Below, in pieces: positions 1-5,531 of a DNA stretch of 5,531 nt. Numbering within the stretch: the stretch's first letter is position 1; every line of letters begins with the position of its first letter. The DNA is from CADCWK01 sp964244115 (lineage in GTDB: Bacteria; Chloroflexota; Chloroflexia; Thermomicrobiales; UBA6265). The position numbers and the translations under genes are program-made. The notes below the pieces were generated by a model. That model was not told the origin of the DNA. It searched no databases and saw nothing but the letters and a program-made list of their open reading frames with translations. The stretch covers positions 1-5,531 of the forward strand of contig CAXTHM010000117.1 in the NCBI GenBank assembly GCA_964244115.1, in the 5' to 3' direction.

Positions 1-57
1 CTGACGATCCCCGATCCCCGGCTCAACGGCGCCCATCATCCCACGGATGCCCCGGCC

Positions 58-1893
58 ATGGTCCGGACCCACTCGGCGAAGGGCATCGTCAGCGCCATCG
101 AGCGCCACTGGCCGATCGTGATGGTCGTCCTCGCCTTCGTCGCCTCCTGGACCATCGTCCCGATCTTCACCGCGGCCCCGGTCGGCGATGACTGGGTCTA
201 CTCCCTCTCGGTCGAGTACCTGCTCGAACAGGGGCGGATGGAGATCCTCGATCTCTCGGTGACGACGCTCGTCTTCCAGGTCCTCTGGGGCGGGCTGTTC
301 GGCCTCGTCTTCGGGGACAGCTTCGGCGCCCAGCGATTCTCGACCGTCGTGATCTACGGGCTCAGCGGGATCGCGTTCTACTCCCTGCTCCGGACCCTCG
401 GTGTGACCTACGGCCGGAGCGCCCTCGGGGCCGCCGTCTACCTCTTCAACCCGCTCAGCTTCGTGCTGGCGTTCTCGTTCATGACGGACCCGCACTATCT
501 CGCGACGATGGTAATCTCGGTTGCGTTCTACGCCGCGGGACTGCGCGGTGACCGGCCCAGCCGCAAGCTGATCCTCTGGGGGGCGTTCTTCGCGGGCTGC
601 GCCTTCCTCGTCCGGCAGCAGGGCGCCCTGATCCCATTCGGGATCGTCGCCTGGCTGGTCCTGACGCGACAGCTCCGGTTCGACCGGCGCAGCCTCGTCC
701 GGTTCCTGGAGATCGTCGCGATCCCGGCCGTCATGCTGGTCCTGTACTACCTCTGGCTGTTCTTCATCCACGGCGTCCCCGAACAGCAGGACGCCTTCGT
801 CGATCAGATCCTCGATCTGGGGAGCAGCGGGACCTGGCTGCTGCTCCGCCGGATGACCTACTTCGAGACCGTCCTGGCCGGCCTGTTCATCCTGCCGATC
901 GCGCTGGCCTCGCTCGCCGGCATCGTCGACCTCGTCCGGCGGCGGATCTTCCTGCGCGGGGAACGGCTCAGCCCACGGGTCGCCGCCCTACGGCTGGTCG
1001 CGCTCGGCGGCTGGCTCGTGATCGTGCTCTTCGGCGCCATCGTCACCGTCGGCGACGACTACCTGATGCCGTACCTCTCCCAGTACGTCGGGACGAGCGG
1101 TGTCGGACCGAACGACCTCTTCGGCGGCCGGCCGCAACTCCTGAACGACGCCTCGATGCTGGACGTCCGGCTCCTCCTGACCTGGGTCTGCGTCGGCTCG
1201 GCGGTCCTGTTCGGGGTCGCGACGGTCGGCCGGATCGGCGCCCCCGCCACGCCGGAGCGCGGGATCGCGGCGATGCTCCTGATCGTCGGTCTCGGTCAGG
1301 TCGCCGGTGTGATGCCGCCCTCGTTTCACTTCGCGAACTGGATCATCTCGGTCGATCGCTACGTGCTGCCGCTGCTCCCGTTCGTGATCGCCCTGCTGCT
1401 CTGGTCGCTGAGCGACATCCGGCTGGCCCTGCCGATCGGCTGGCTGGCCCTGGCCTTCGTCGCGGCGTTCTCGGTCGTGGGGACGCGGGACTTCCTCGTG
1501 TTCCAGAAGGCGACGTGGGACTACGCCCGCTACGCCAACTACGACCTCGGCGTGCCCCTGACGAAGCTCAACGGCGGCGCCCCCTGGGACGGGTACTTCC
1601 TCTACGAGTACGGAAATCGCTACCAGATCCCGCAGCAGTCGGTCGGCGGCCCGTGGTGGAACAACCTGTTCGCCACCGCGACCGACTCGACGTACGTGAT
1701 CTCCGGGTCACCGAATGCGCCGGGCGACGGGACGTACGTCCAGATCGATCAGCGCGAGTACTCGTCGTGGCTGATGTCCGAGCCGGTCTACCTCTACATC
1801 ATGCAGCGGCAGGCGATCCCGGCCGGCCCGCCGGCCGGCCCGATCCCGACCGACACCCCGCCGCCCCCGATCTACGCCCACCCGGTGCCGTGA
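58..1893 (+). CDS. Multi-pass membrane glycosyltransferase, GT-C fold (GT39/ArnT/PMT-like)
   Basis: A 611-residue integral membrane protein with about 12 hydrophobic segments (roughly residues 19-37, 72-88, 95-112, 121-140, 145-161, 172-202, 218-238, 265-290, 312-331, 371-391, 402-420, 434-475). The acidic G-D-D-W motif at 43-46, just after the first membrane segment, matches the first external loop of GT-C enzymes, where Asp or Glu is catalytic. F-M-T-D-P at 141-145 and D-R-Y-V-L-P at 433-438 are also typical of the PMT/ArnT group. Enzymes of this class transfer a sugar from a polyprenyl-phosphate donor on the outer membrane face; donor and acceptor here are unknown. Residues 476-611 form a soluble, probably external tail ending in a Pro-rich stretch. 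The frame is open to the left edge and no clear ribosome binding site precedes the ATG at 58, so the true start could lie upstream. The ATG is preferred because it gives a normal short N-terminus before the first membrane segment. Confidence 0.85.
   Translation: MVRTHSAKGIVSAIERHWPIVMVVLAFVASWTIVPIFTAAPVGDDWVYSLSVEYLLEQGRMEILDLSVTTLVFQVLWGGLFGLVFGDSFGAQRFSTVVIYGLSGIAFYSLLRTLGVTYGRSALGAAVYLFNPLSFVLAFSFMTDPHYLATMVISVAFYAAGLRGDRPSRKLILWGAFFAGCAFLVRQQGALIPFGIVAWLVLTRQLRFDRRSLVRFLEIVAIPAVMLVLYYLWLFFIHGVPEQQDAFVDQILDLGSSGTWLLLRRMTYFETVLAGLFILPIALASLAGIVDLVRRRIFLRGERLSPRVAALRLVALGGWLVIVLFGAIVTVGDDYLMPYLSQYVGTSGVGPNDLFGGRPQLLNDASMLDVRLLLTWVCVGSAVLFGVATVGRIGAPATPERGIAAMLLIVGLGQVAGVMPPSFHFANWIISVDRYVLPLLPFVIALLLWSLSDIRLALPIGWLALAFVAAFSVVGTRDFLVFQKATWDYARYANYDLGVPLTKLNGGAPWDGYFLYEYGNRYQIPQQSVGGPWWNNLFATATDSTYVISGSPNAPGDGTYVQIDQREYSSWLMSEPVYLYIMQRQAIPAGPPAGPIPTDTPPPPIYAHPVP
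1819..1842 (+). repeat. Perfect 12-base tandem direct repeat, two copies, in the GT-C gene tail
   Basis: CCGGCCGGCCCG occurs twice back to back at 1819-1830 and 1831-1842. It is in frame and encodes PAGP-PAGP near the C-terminus of the membrane glycosyltransferase, within a Pro-rich tail (residues 588-611). The unit contains the palindrome CCGGCCGG, so the copies can also pair with each other. It is most likely a small slippage duplication tolerated in a disordered tail. Confidence 0.8.
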
Positions 1894-2059
1894 CGCTCCT
1901 TCGGGCCGCCGGCCGGGCTGGATGTCCCGGTGCGGTCGGCCGGATAACGCCATGTCCACGCGCCATTCCCCGGCGATCCGTGTACCATAGGGCCGCCTGA
2001 CAGGACCGCCACCTGGGGATGATCGGATCGGCGTGCGGCGGAGCAGGAGCAGCTTCACG
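1894..2059 (+). other. Intergenic region between the GT-C and GT2 genes
   Basis: A 166-base non-coding gap. It contains a GC-rich stretch with a 7-base inverted pair (CCGGCCG at 1909-1915 with CGGCCGG at 1937-1943, loop of about 21 bases). This is too loose, and lacks a T tract, to be called a terminator. A TACCAT hexamer at 1983-1988 fits a TANNNT -10 box, but no recognisable -35 box lies 16-18 bases upstream. The gap is long enough to hold a promoter for the GT2-methyltransferase pair, but the sequence alone does not prove one. Confidence 0.4.
2045..2049 (+). promoter_or_regulatory. Ribosome binding site for the GT2 gene, deciding its start
   Basis: AGGAG ends 10 bases before the ATG at 2060. 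The in-frame GTG at 2033 has no comparable purine-rich site and would add only MRRSRSSFT ahead of the conserved start of the GT-A fold, so ATG 2060 is the better start. Confidence 0.7.
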
Positions 2060-2941
2060 ATGTGGAACGGCAAGACGGTCTCCGTCATCCTGATGACGTA
2101 TCAGGAGAAGAACTCGATCAAGGCCGTGATCGAGGGCTTCGAGGCCACCGGCGTGGTCGACGAGATCCTGGTCATCAACAACAACGCCGAACCGGGCACC
2201 TGGGAAGAGGTCGAGCAGACGAATGCCCGCCAGGTCCTCGAGACGCGGCAGGGCTACGGCTGGGCGACCCGGCGCGGCCTGGAGGAGGCGACGGGTGACC
2301 TGATGGTCCTCGTCGAACCCGACGGGACCTTCCTCCCCCGCGATGTCGTCAAGCTCCTCGTCTACAGCGACGACTGCGACGCCGTCTTCGGGACCCGCAC
2401 CACGCGAGAGCTGATCTGGCGCGGCGCCAACATGGGCTTCGCGCTGAAGTGGGGCAACTGGGGCGTCGCCAAGATCGTCGAGGTTCTGTTCAATACCAGC
2501 CACCTGAGCGATGTCGGCTGCACCTACCGGCTGATCACGCGGGAGACGCTGGAGAACATCCGGGACGGCTTCAGCGTCGGCGGCAGCCACTTCGGACCCG
2601 AGCTGATGCTCCTGACGATCAATTCCGGAGCGCGGGTCGTCGAGGTGCCGATCAACTACCTGCCCCGCGTCGGGGAGAGCGCCGTGACGGGCGACATGAG
2701 CAAGGCGGTCCGGCTCGGCATCGAGATGACGTCGTTCATCCTGAAGTTCCGGTTCGCGACCATCGGACGCTCGCGCAAACCCAATGTCCACCGGCCAATG
2801 CCGGACGGCCCGGTCCACAAGCCGTCCTACCGCGTCGCGGTGGAGAACACCCCGGCCGCGCCGTCGCATGTCCGTGAGGCGGCGGTCGCCTCTGCCGCCG
2901 TTCCAACCCCCAGTCCCGTGGGCAAGGGAGATCGACCGTGA
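2060..2941 (+). CDS. GT2-family glycosyltransferase, polyprenyl-phosphate sugar synthase-like
   Basis: A 293-residue soluble GT-A fold enzyme. The N-terminal strand and loop V-S-V-I-L-M-T-Y-Q-E-K-N (7-18) is the nucleotide-sugar binding start of GT2 proteins, followed by E-I-L-V-I-N-N-N (35-42). V-E-P-D-G-T at 85-90 takes the place of the usual D-x-D metal and nucleotide site. F-G-T-R (110-113), R-G-A-N-M-G (121-126) and D-V-G-C-T-Y-R (151-157) follow. The layout resembles dolichol/undecaprenyl-phosphate mannose or glucose synthases, which move a sugar from a nucleotide donor to a polyprenyl phosphate at the inner membrane face; sugar specificity cannot be read. The catalytic domain seems to end near residue 235. 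The last 58 residues are a Pro/Ala-rich, probably disordered tail with no membrane helices, unlike ArnC/GtrB-type enzymes. Its stop overlaps the start of the methyltransferase gene. Together with the GT-C gene upstream this suggests lipid-linked sugar synthesis and use. Confidence 0.85.
   Translation: MWNGKTVSVILMTYQEKNSIKAVIEGFEATGVVDEILVINNNAEPGTWEEVEQTNARQVLETRQGYGWATRRGLEEATGDLMVLVEPDGTFLPRDVVKLLVYSDDCDAVFGTRTTRELIWRGANMGFALKWGNWGVAKIVEVLFNTSHLSDVGCTYRLITRETLENIRDGFSVGGSHFGPELMLLTINSGARVVEVPINYLPRVGESAVTGDMSKAVRLGIEMTSFILKFRFATIGRSRKPNVHRPMPDGPVHKPSYRVAVENTPAAPSHVREAAVASAAVPTPSPVGKGDRP
2924..2941 (+). promoter_or_regulatory. Ribosome binding site and GTGA stop/start overlap coupling GT2 to the methyltransferase
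   Basis: AAGGGAG at 2924-2930 sits 7 bases before the GTG start at 2938. GTG (2938-2940) overlaps the TGA stop (2939-2941) of the GT2 gene. This is a classic arrangement for translational coupling, implying both proteins come from one mRNA. Confidence 0.8.
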
Positions 2942-3672
2942 GCCAGGCCGCCGCTACCGACCCGTCGCCGCGGGTCGACCCGTTCGCCGACCAGACCAAC
3001 TTCGATCTGGTCGCGGATGCCTACGACGAGACGATCCCGCTCCACGTCCATGACCATTACCTGGCCAAGCGCGTGGCCTTCATCACGGCCCACACGACGC
3101 CCGGCCCGACCCTCGACGTCGGCTGCGGCACGGGCAAATTCACGGAGCGCGTCCGCGAGGCAGGGTACGACGTCACCGGCAGCGACTACTCCCAGGGGAT
3201 GCTCGACGTGATGGCACGGGTCCGACCCGGCATCCCGGGCGTCCAGGCATCGGGAACCGACCTCCCGTTCCCGGACGACACGTTCACCCTGACGTACTGC
3301 ATCGCGGTGCTGCACCACATCGCGGACCAGGACGCCGTCCACAAGACGCTGACCGAGATGGTCCGCGTGACACGGCCGGGCGGCCGGATCCTGATCTGGG
3401 ACCACAATCCCCGCAACCCCTACTGGCCGTACCTGATGAAGCGCGTCCCGCAGGACACCGGGGCCGAGCGGCTGATCCCGGAGCACGAAGTGCTGGATGG
3501 GCTCACCGACGGAGGCGCCCGGATCGCGATGAGCAAGCCGCTCGGGCTCATCCCGGACTTCCTGCCGAAGCCGCTGTTGCCCCTCGGCCGGCTGGCCGAG
3601 CGTGTCGTCGAGACCGTCCCGGGCCTCAACCGGCTCTGCGCCCACAATGTCGTGCTGGCCGTCAAGAACTGA
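2938..3672 (+). CDS. Class I SAM-dependent methyltransferase (Methyltransf_11-type)
   Basis: A 244-residue cytoplasmic Rossmann-fold methyltransferase. Motif I, L-D-V-G-C-G-T-G-K-F (59-68), binds S-adenosylmethionine. An acidic residue after strand 2 (G-S-D-Y, 81-84) would contact the ribose. G-T-D-L-P-F-P-D-D-T-F (106-116), the strand 4 segment I-A-V-L-H-H-I (122-128) and R-P-G-G-R-I-L-I (146-153) complete the pattern seen in UbiE/Methyltransf_11 proteins. The C-terminal third (about 155-230), with W-D-H-N-P-R-N-P-Y-W-P-Y, is likely to define the substrate, which I cannot identify. The start is GTG with a good ribosome binding site, overlapping the GT2 stop. That coupling suggests it methylates a sugar, lipid-linked sugar or glycan intermediate made by the neighbours. 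A small-molecule methyltransferase of unrelated role is possible. Length is normal and the frame intact. Confidence 0.87.
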   Translation: MSQAAATDPSPRVDPFADQTNFDLVADAYDETIPLHVHDHYLAKRVAFITAHTTPGPTLDVGCGTGKFTERVREAGYDVTGSDYSQGMLDVMARVRPGIPGVQASGTDLPFPDDTFTLTYCIAVLHHIADQDAVHKTLTEMVRVTRPGGRILIWDHNPRNPYWPYLMKRVPQDTGAERLIPEHEVLDGLTDGGARIAMSKPLGLIPDFLPKPLLPLGRLAERVVETVPGLNRLCAHNVVLAVKN

Positions 3673-3701
3673 CCACCCCGCTTCCAGACGGATCGCGCTG
3701 A

Positions 3702-3733
3702 ACGGGCCGGGCTCACTGATGAGCCCGGCCCGT
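3702..3733 (+). terminator. Strong hairpin, probable terminator after the methyltransferase gene
   Basis: The 13-base arm at 3702-3714 is perfectly complementary to 3721-3733. The loop ACTGAT can close one further A-T pair, leaving a CTGA tetraloop. It lies 29 bases after the methyltransferase stop. The following sequence (CGTCGTCGTTCCC) is only mildly T-rich, so termination may depend on stem strength, as is common in GC-rich genomes. It likely ends the GT2-methyltransferase transcript. Confidence 0.75.
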
Positions 3734-3786
3734 CGTCGTTCCCGATGCGCTCGCCAGGTCGGACGACGGCGAACGGAGCAGACGTT

Positions 3787-3795
3787 TGGTAAGGT
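3787..3795 (+). promoter_or_regulatory. Possible extended -10 promoter element for the amidohydrolase gene
   Basis: TGGTAAGGT reads as TGn followed by a TANNNT hexamer (TAAGGT at 3790-3795). It lies between the upstream terminator hairpin and the amidohydrolase gene and would give a leader of about 55-60 bases. No convincing -35 box is present at the expected spacing, so this is tentative. Confidence 0.25.
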
Positions 3796-3816
3796 CTGCG
3801 GGTATCGGTGTTCGCA

Positions 3817-3835
3817 TGGGCGATCCATTCGCCCA
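3817..3835 (+). other. Small hairpin in the leader of the amidohydrolase gene
   Basis: TGGGCGA (3817-3823) pairs perfectly with TCGCCCA (3829-3835) around the 5-base loop TCCAT. It ends 9 bases before the ribosome binding site. It could position or expose the site, or be chance in GC-rich DNA; no known riboswitch pattern is visible. Confidence 0.35.
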
Positions 3836-3844
3836 CAGAAATCC

Positions 3845-3851
3845 AGAGGAG
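3845..3851 (+). promoter_or_regulatory. Ribosome binding site setting the amidohydrolase start
   Basis: AGAGGAG lies 9 bases before ATG 3861. An in-frame upstream ATG at 3816 exists, but it falls at the edge of the leader hairpin without such a site, so 3861 is chosen. Confidence 0.75.
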
Positions 3852-3860
3852 TCGTCGAAC

Positions 3861-5056
3861 ATGGTTGCCGCCCCACCGTCCCTGCACGACGCCATCGACG
3901 AGATCCTGCCCGGCCTCGTGGCCGACCGACGCTTCCTCCACGAGCACCCCGAACTCGGCATGCAGGAATACGAGACCGCGAAGTTCGTCGCCGCCCGCCT
4001 TCACCAGCTCGGCGTCGAGGACNNNNNNNNNNCGTCACCGCCCTGATCCGCGGCACCGGCACGGGGCCGAACGCCGACCGGGTGCTGATGCTGCGGGCCG
4101 ACATGGACGCCCTGCCGATCGAGGAGGAGAACGAGGTCGATTACCGCAGCCAGACGCCAGGCGTGATGCACGCCTGCGGGCATGACGGCCACACCGCCAT
4201 GCTGCTGGCGACGGCCCGGCTGCTGCTGGAGCGCCGGGGGGAGTTCGCGGGGACGGTCAAGCTCGTCTTCCAGCCCTCCGAGGAGATGCCGCCCGGCGGG
4301 GCGAAGCCGATGATCGCCGAGGGCGTGCTGGAAGACCCGCACGTCGACGCCGCCTTCGGGCTCCACCTCGCCCAGGAGCAGCCCCTCGGCACGATCGCCG
4401 TCGCGGCCGGGCCGACGATGGCGGCGGCCGACATGTTCTTCCTGACGATCCAGGGCCGCGGGGGCCACGGCGCCCGGCCGCACGGGACGGTCGACCCGAT
4501 CGTCGTCGGCGCCCAGATCGTAACGGCCCTCCAGACGATCGTCTCCCGGGAGCGAGACCCACTCACACCGGCGGTCATCACGGTCGGGGCATTCCTGGCT
4601 GGCTCGGCCCCGAACGTCATCCCGGACACGGCGACCCTGCGCGGCACCGTCCGATCGTTCTCGGCCGAGGAGCGCCAGCGCCTGGCCGACCGCATCCGGG
4701 AACTCGCCACCGGGATTGCGACGGCCATGCAGGCCAGCATCGAGCTGGACTACGTCTTCGGCTACCCGGCGACCGCGAGCGAGGCCGGCATGGTCGCGAT
4801 CGTCCACGCCGCCGCGACCGAGGTGGTCGGTGCGGACAACGTCCTGGTCAAGGTGCCGACGATGGGGGGCGAGGACATGAGCTATTTCCTGAACGAGGTG
4901 CCCGGCGCCTTCTTCCACGTCGGCTCCCGCAACCCGGACCGTGGCCTGGTCTGGGGCCACCACCACCCGAAGTTCGACATCGACGAGGCGGCCCTCGGCG
5001 TCGGCGTCGAGGTGATGGTCACGTCGGTCATGCGGTATTTCGCCGAGGCGCAGTAG
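3861..5056 (+). CDS. M20D-family metal-dependent amidohydrolase (HipO/YxeP/IAA-amino acid hydrolase-like), interrupted by an assembly gap
   Basis: Cytoplasmic zinc/manganese peptidase-like enzyme that removes N-acyl groups from amino acids or similar amides; the true substrate is unknown. The 54 residues before the N run hold the family opening R-R-F-L-H-E-H-P-E-L (23-32). The part after the gap (340 residues from 4034) carries R-A-D-M-D-A-L-P-I, the metal motif A-C-G-H-D-G-H (Cys 4175-4177, His 4181-4183), the catalytic glutamate pair in Q-P-S-E-E (4280-4285), G-L-H (His 4364-4366), the dimerisation-domain signature G-R-G-G-H-G-A-R-P-H, M-G-G-E-D-M, and the final H-H-H-P-K-F-D metal ligand region (from 4958). 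All expected ligands are present. The upstream frame stops matching the downstream frame across the 10 Ns, and about 9 residues of the family are missing there. A restored length near 403 residues fits the family. The gene has its own leader and is bounded by hairpins on both sides, so it may be transcribed alone and be unrelated to glycan synthesis. Confidence 0.88.
4023..4032. other. Assembly gap of 10 Ns inside the amidohydrolase gene
   Basis: A run of exactly 10 unknown bases, probably a placeholder of arbitrary length. The codon before it (GAC, 4020-4022) and the first in-frame codon after it (GTC, 4034-4036) require a true gap length that leaves remainder 2 when divided by 3, whereas 10 leaves 1. 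The missing family segment, of the V-R-T-G-V-A-G-T-G kind, suggests about 26 bases are absent. Confidence 0.9.
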
Positions 5057-5075
5057 GCCAAGGAGCTGTGTCCGT

Positions 5076-5106
5076 TCGTGGGGATGGGCAAACCCCATCC
5101 CTACGA
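5076..5106. terminator. Hairpin between convergent genes, probable bidirectional terminator
   Basis: Arm 5076-5088 pairs with 5094-5106 in a 13-base stem with one G-U wobble (5080 with 5102) and the 5-base loop CAAAC. It starts 20 bases after the amidohydrolase stop and lies 42 bases beyond the stop of the opposite-strand rfbC gene. There is no T tract on either side. On the minus strand the wobble becomes an A-C mismatch, so the stem is slightly weaker in that direction. Confidence 0.7.
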
Positions 5107-5147
5107 GATCGGCCGTCGACGCACGCCCGATGGCCTCGAACGAATCG

Positions 5148-5531
5148 TCACGAACCGCGGTAGTCCGGCAGACGATCCTCTGGGACGTCGGCCAGCAACG
5201 GCGCCACCTGGTCCTTGTCGGAGAGCGTCGGGTCGCAGATCGGCCACTCGATCCCGATCGCCGGGTCGTCCCAGCGAACGCTGCCCTCGGCGGCCTTGTT
5301 GTAGACGTCCGTGCACTTGTAGGTGAACAGTGCCTGCTCGCTCACGACCTGGAAGCCGTGGGCGAAGTCCGGGGGGACGTAGAGGCGGCGGGCGTTCTCC
5401 GGCGTCAGCGTGACGCCGACCCACCGCCCGAAGGTCGGCGAACCCCGGCGGATGTCGACCGCGACGTCGAAGACCTCGCCGAGTACGCAGGAGACGAGCT
5501 TGCCCTGGCCGTTCGGGAGCTGGTAGTGCAG
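5148..5531 (-). CDS. rfbC: dTDP-4-dehydrorhamnose 3,5-epimerase, C-terminal part (5' end beyond window)
   Basis: The minus-strand frame is open from the right edge to a TGA at 5150-5148 and gives 127 residues; full-length enzymes are about 180-190, so some 55-60 N-terminal residues lie outside. The fragment opens with L-H-Y-Q, the conserved catalytic histidine motif of RmlC. It continues with G-K-L-V-S-C-V-L-G-E-V-F-D-V-A-V-D, R-R-G-S-P-T-F-G, the cupin segment V-P-P-D-F-A-H-G-F (52-60), Y-K-C-T-D-V-Y (71-77, holding the conserved active-site tyrosine region), R-W-D-D-P (86-90), I-E-W-P (94-97) and L-S-D-K-D (103-107). The enzyme epimerises C3 and C5 of dTDP-4-keto-6-deoxyglucose in the third reaction on the way from glucose-1-phosphate to dTDP-L-rhamnose, in the cytoplasm. 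Other rhamnose genes (rfbA, B, D) may lie to the right. A related dTDP-sugar epimerase of the same family cannot be fully excluded. The GTG at 5345 is internal, not the start. Confidence 0.92.
   Translation of the reverse strand: MHYQLPNGQGKLVSCVLGEVFDVAVDIRRGSPTFGRWVGVTLTPENARRLYVPPDFAHGFQVVSEQALFTYKCTDVYNKAAEGSVRWDDPAIGIEWPICDPTLSDKDQVAPLLADVPEDRLPDYRGS

Noticed and set aside
1909..1943. Inverted repeat after the GT-C gene as a terminator
   Set aside because: Only 7 pairs with a loop of about 21 bases and no T tract, in DNA where CCGG/GGCC words are common.
2033..2059. GTG at 2033 as the start of the GT2 gene
   Set aside because: No ribosome binding site precedes it, while ATG 2060 has AGGAG at suitable spacing and starts right before the conserved fold.
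1799..2869. Long minus-strand open frame of 356 codons opposite the GT2 gene
   Set aside because: It lies antisense to a well-supported GT2 gene, has Arg/Asp/His-rich composition without domains, and is the usual open frame found opposite high-GC genes.
3602..4022. Plus-strand open frame running from within the methyltransferase into the amidohydrolase frame
   Set aside because: Only the part after 4034 is coding. The earlier part is out of frame with both real genes, and the join is an artefact of the N run.
2827..4104. Minus-strand open frame of 425 codons across the methyltransferase, terminator and amidohydrolase start
   Set aside because: It reads through the N run and a terminator hairpin, overlaps two real genes and has no recognisable motif.
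4001..5098. Long minus-strand open frame opposite the amidohydrolase
   Set aside because: Antisense to a gene with clear M20D motifs, crosses the N run, and shows only low-complexity shadow composition.
1..5531. CRISPR array, tRNA, rRNA, insertion sequence, attachment site or defence genes
   Set aside because: No spaced repeats, terminal inverted repeats, transposase or integrase motifs, or recognisable RNA gene sequence seen on either strand.

Overview
This is a GC-rich bacterial chromosomal fragment. By eye, third codon positions are almost all G or C. It looks like part of a draft or metagenome assembly, because a run of 10 Ns interrupts one gene. The style of the glycosyltransferase and methyltransferase proteins (GT-C protein with G-D-D-W near the N-terminus, GT2 with V-E-P-D-G-T) recalls environmental Chloroflexota-type bacteria. 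That is an impression from memory, not a search result, and taxonomy stays open.

Layout. A large multi-pass membrane glycosyltransferase of the GT-C/GT39 type lies at 58-1893 (+). After a 166-base gap comes a GT2-family glycosyltransferase resembling polyprenyl-phosphate sugar synthases (2060-2941, +). It overlaps by four bases (GTGA) a class I SAM-dependent methyltransferase (2938-3672, +). A strong perfect hairpin at 3702-3733 closes this block. An M20D-type metal amidohydrolase follows (3861-5056, +); its reading frame is broken only by the N run at 4023-4032. The frames on either side, and the missing family motif, indicate an assembly placeholder and not a mutation. A second hairpin (5076-5106) sits between this gene and the convergent 3' part of a dTDP-4-dehydrorhamnose 3,5-epimerase gene (rfbC/rmlC, minus strand, 5148 to beyond the right edge).

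How the genes may work together. The first three genes suit cell-envelope or extracellular glycan assembly. The GT2 enzyme could load a sugar onto a polyprenyl phosphate on the cytoplasmic face, the GT-C protein could transfer a lipid-linked sugar on the outer face, and the methyltransferase could modify a sugar or lipid intermediate. rfbC supplies dTDP-L-rhamnose precursor, so the neighbourhood as a whole looks like a surface-polysaccharide region. The amidohydrolase has its own leader and is bounded by hairpins on both sides, so it is probably an independently expressed metabolic gene inserted between them.

I found no RNA genes, CRISPR array, insertion sequence, phage gene or defence system. 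Nothing here is clearly a new biological system. The points most worth checking are the assembly gap, the GT2/GT-C/methyltransferase partnership and the small repeat in the GT-C tail.
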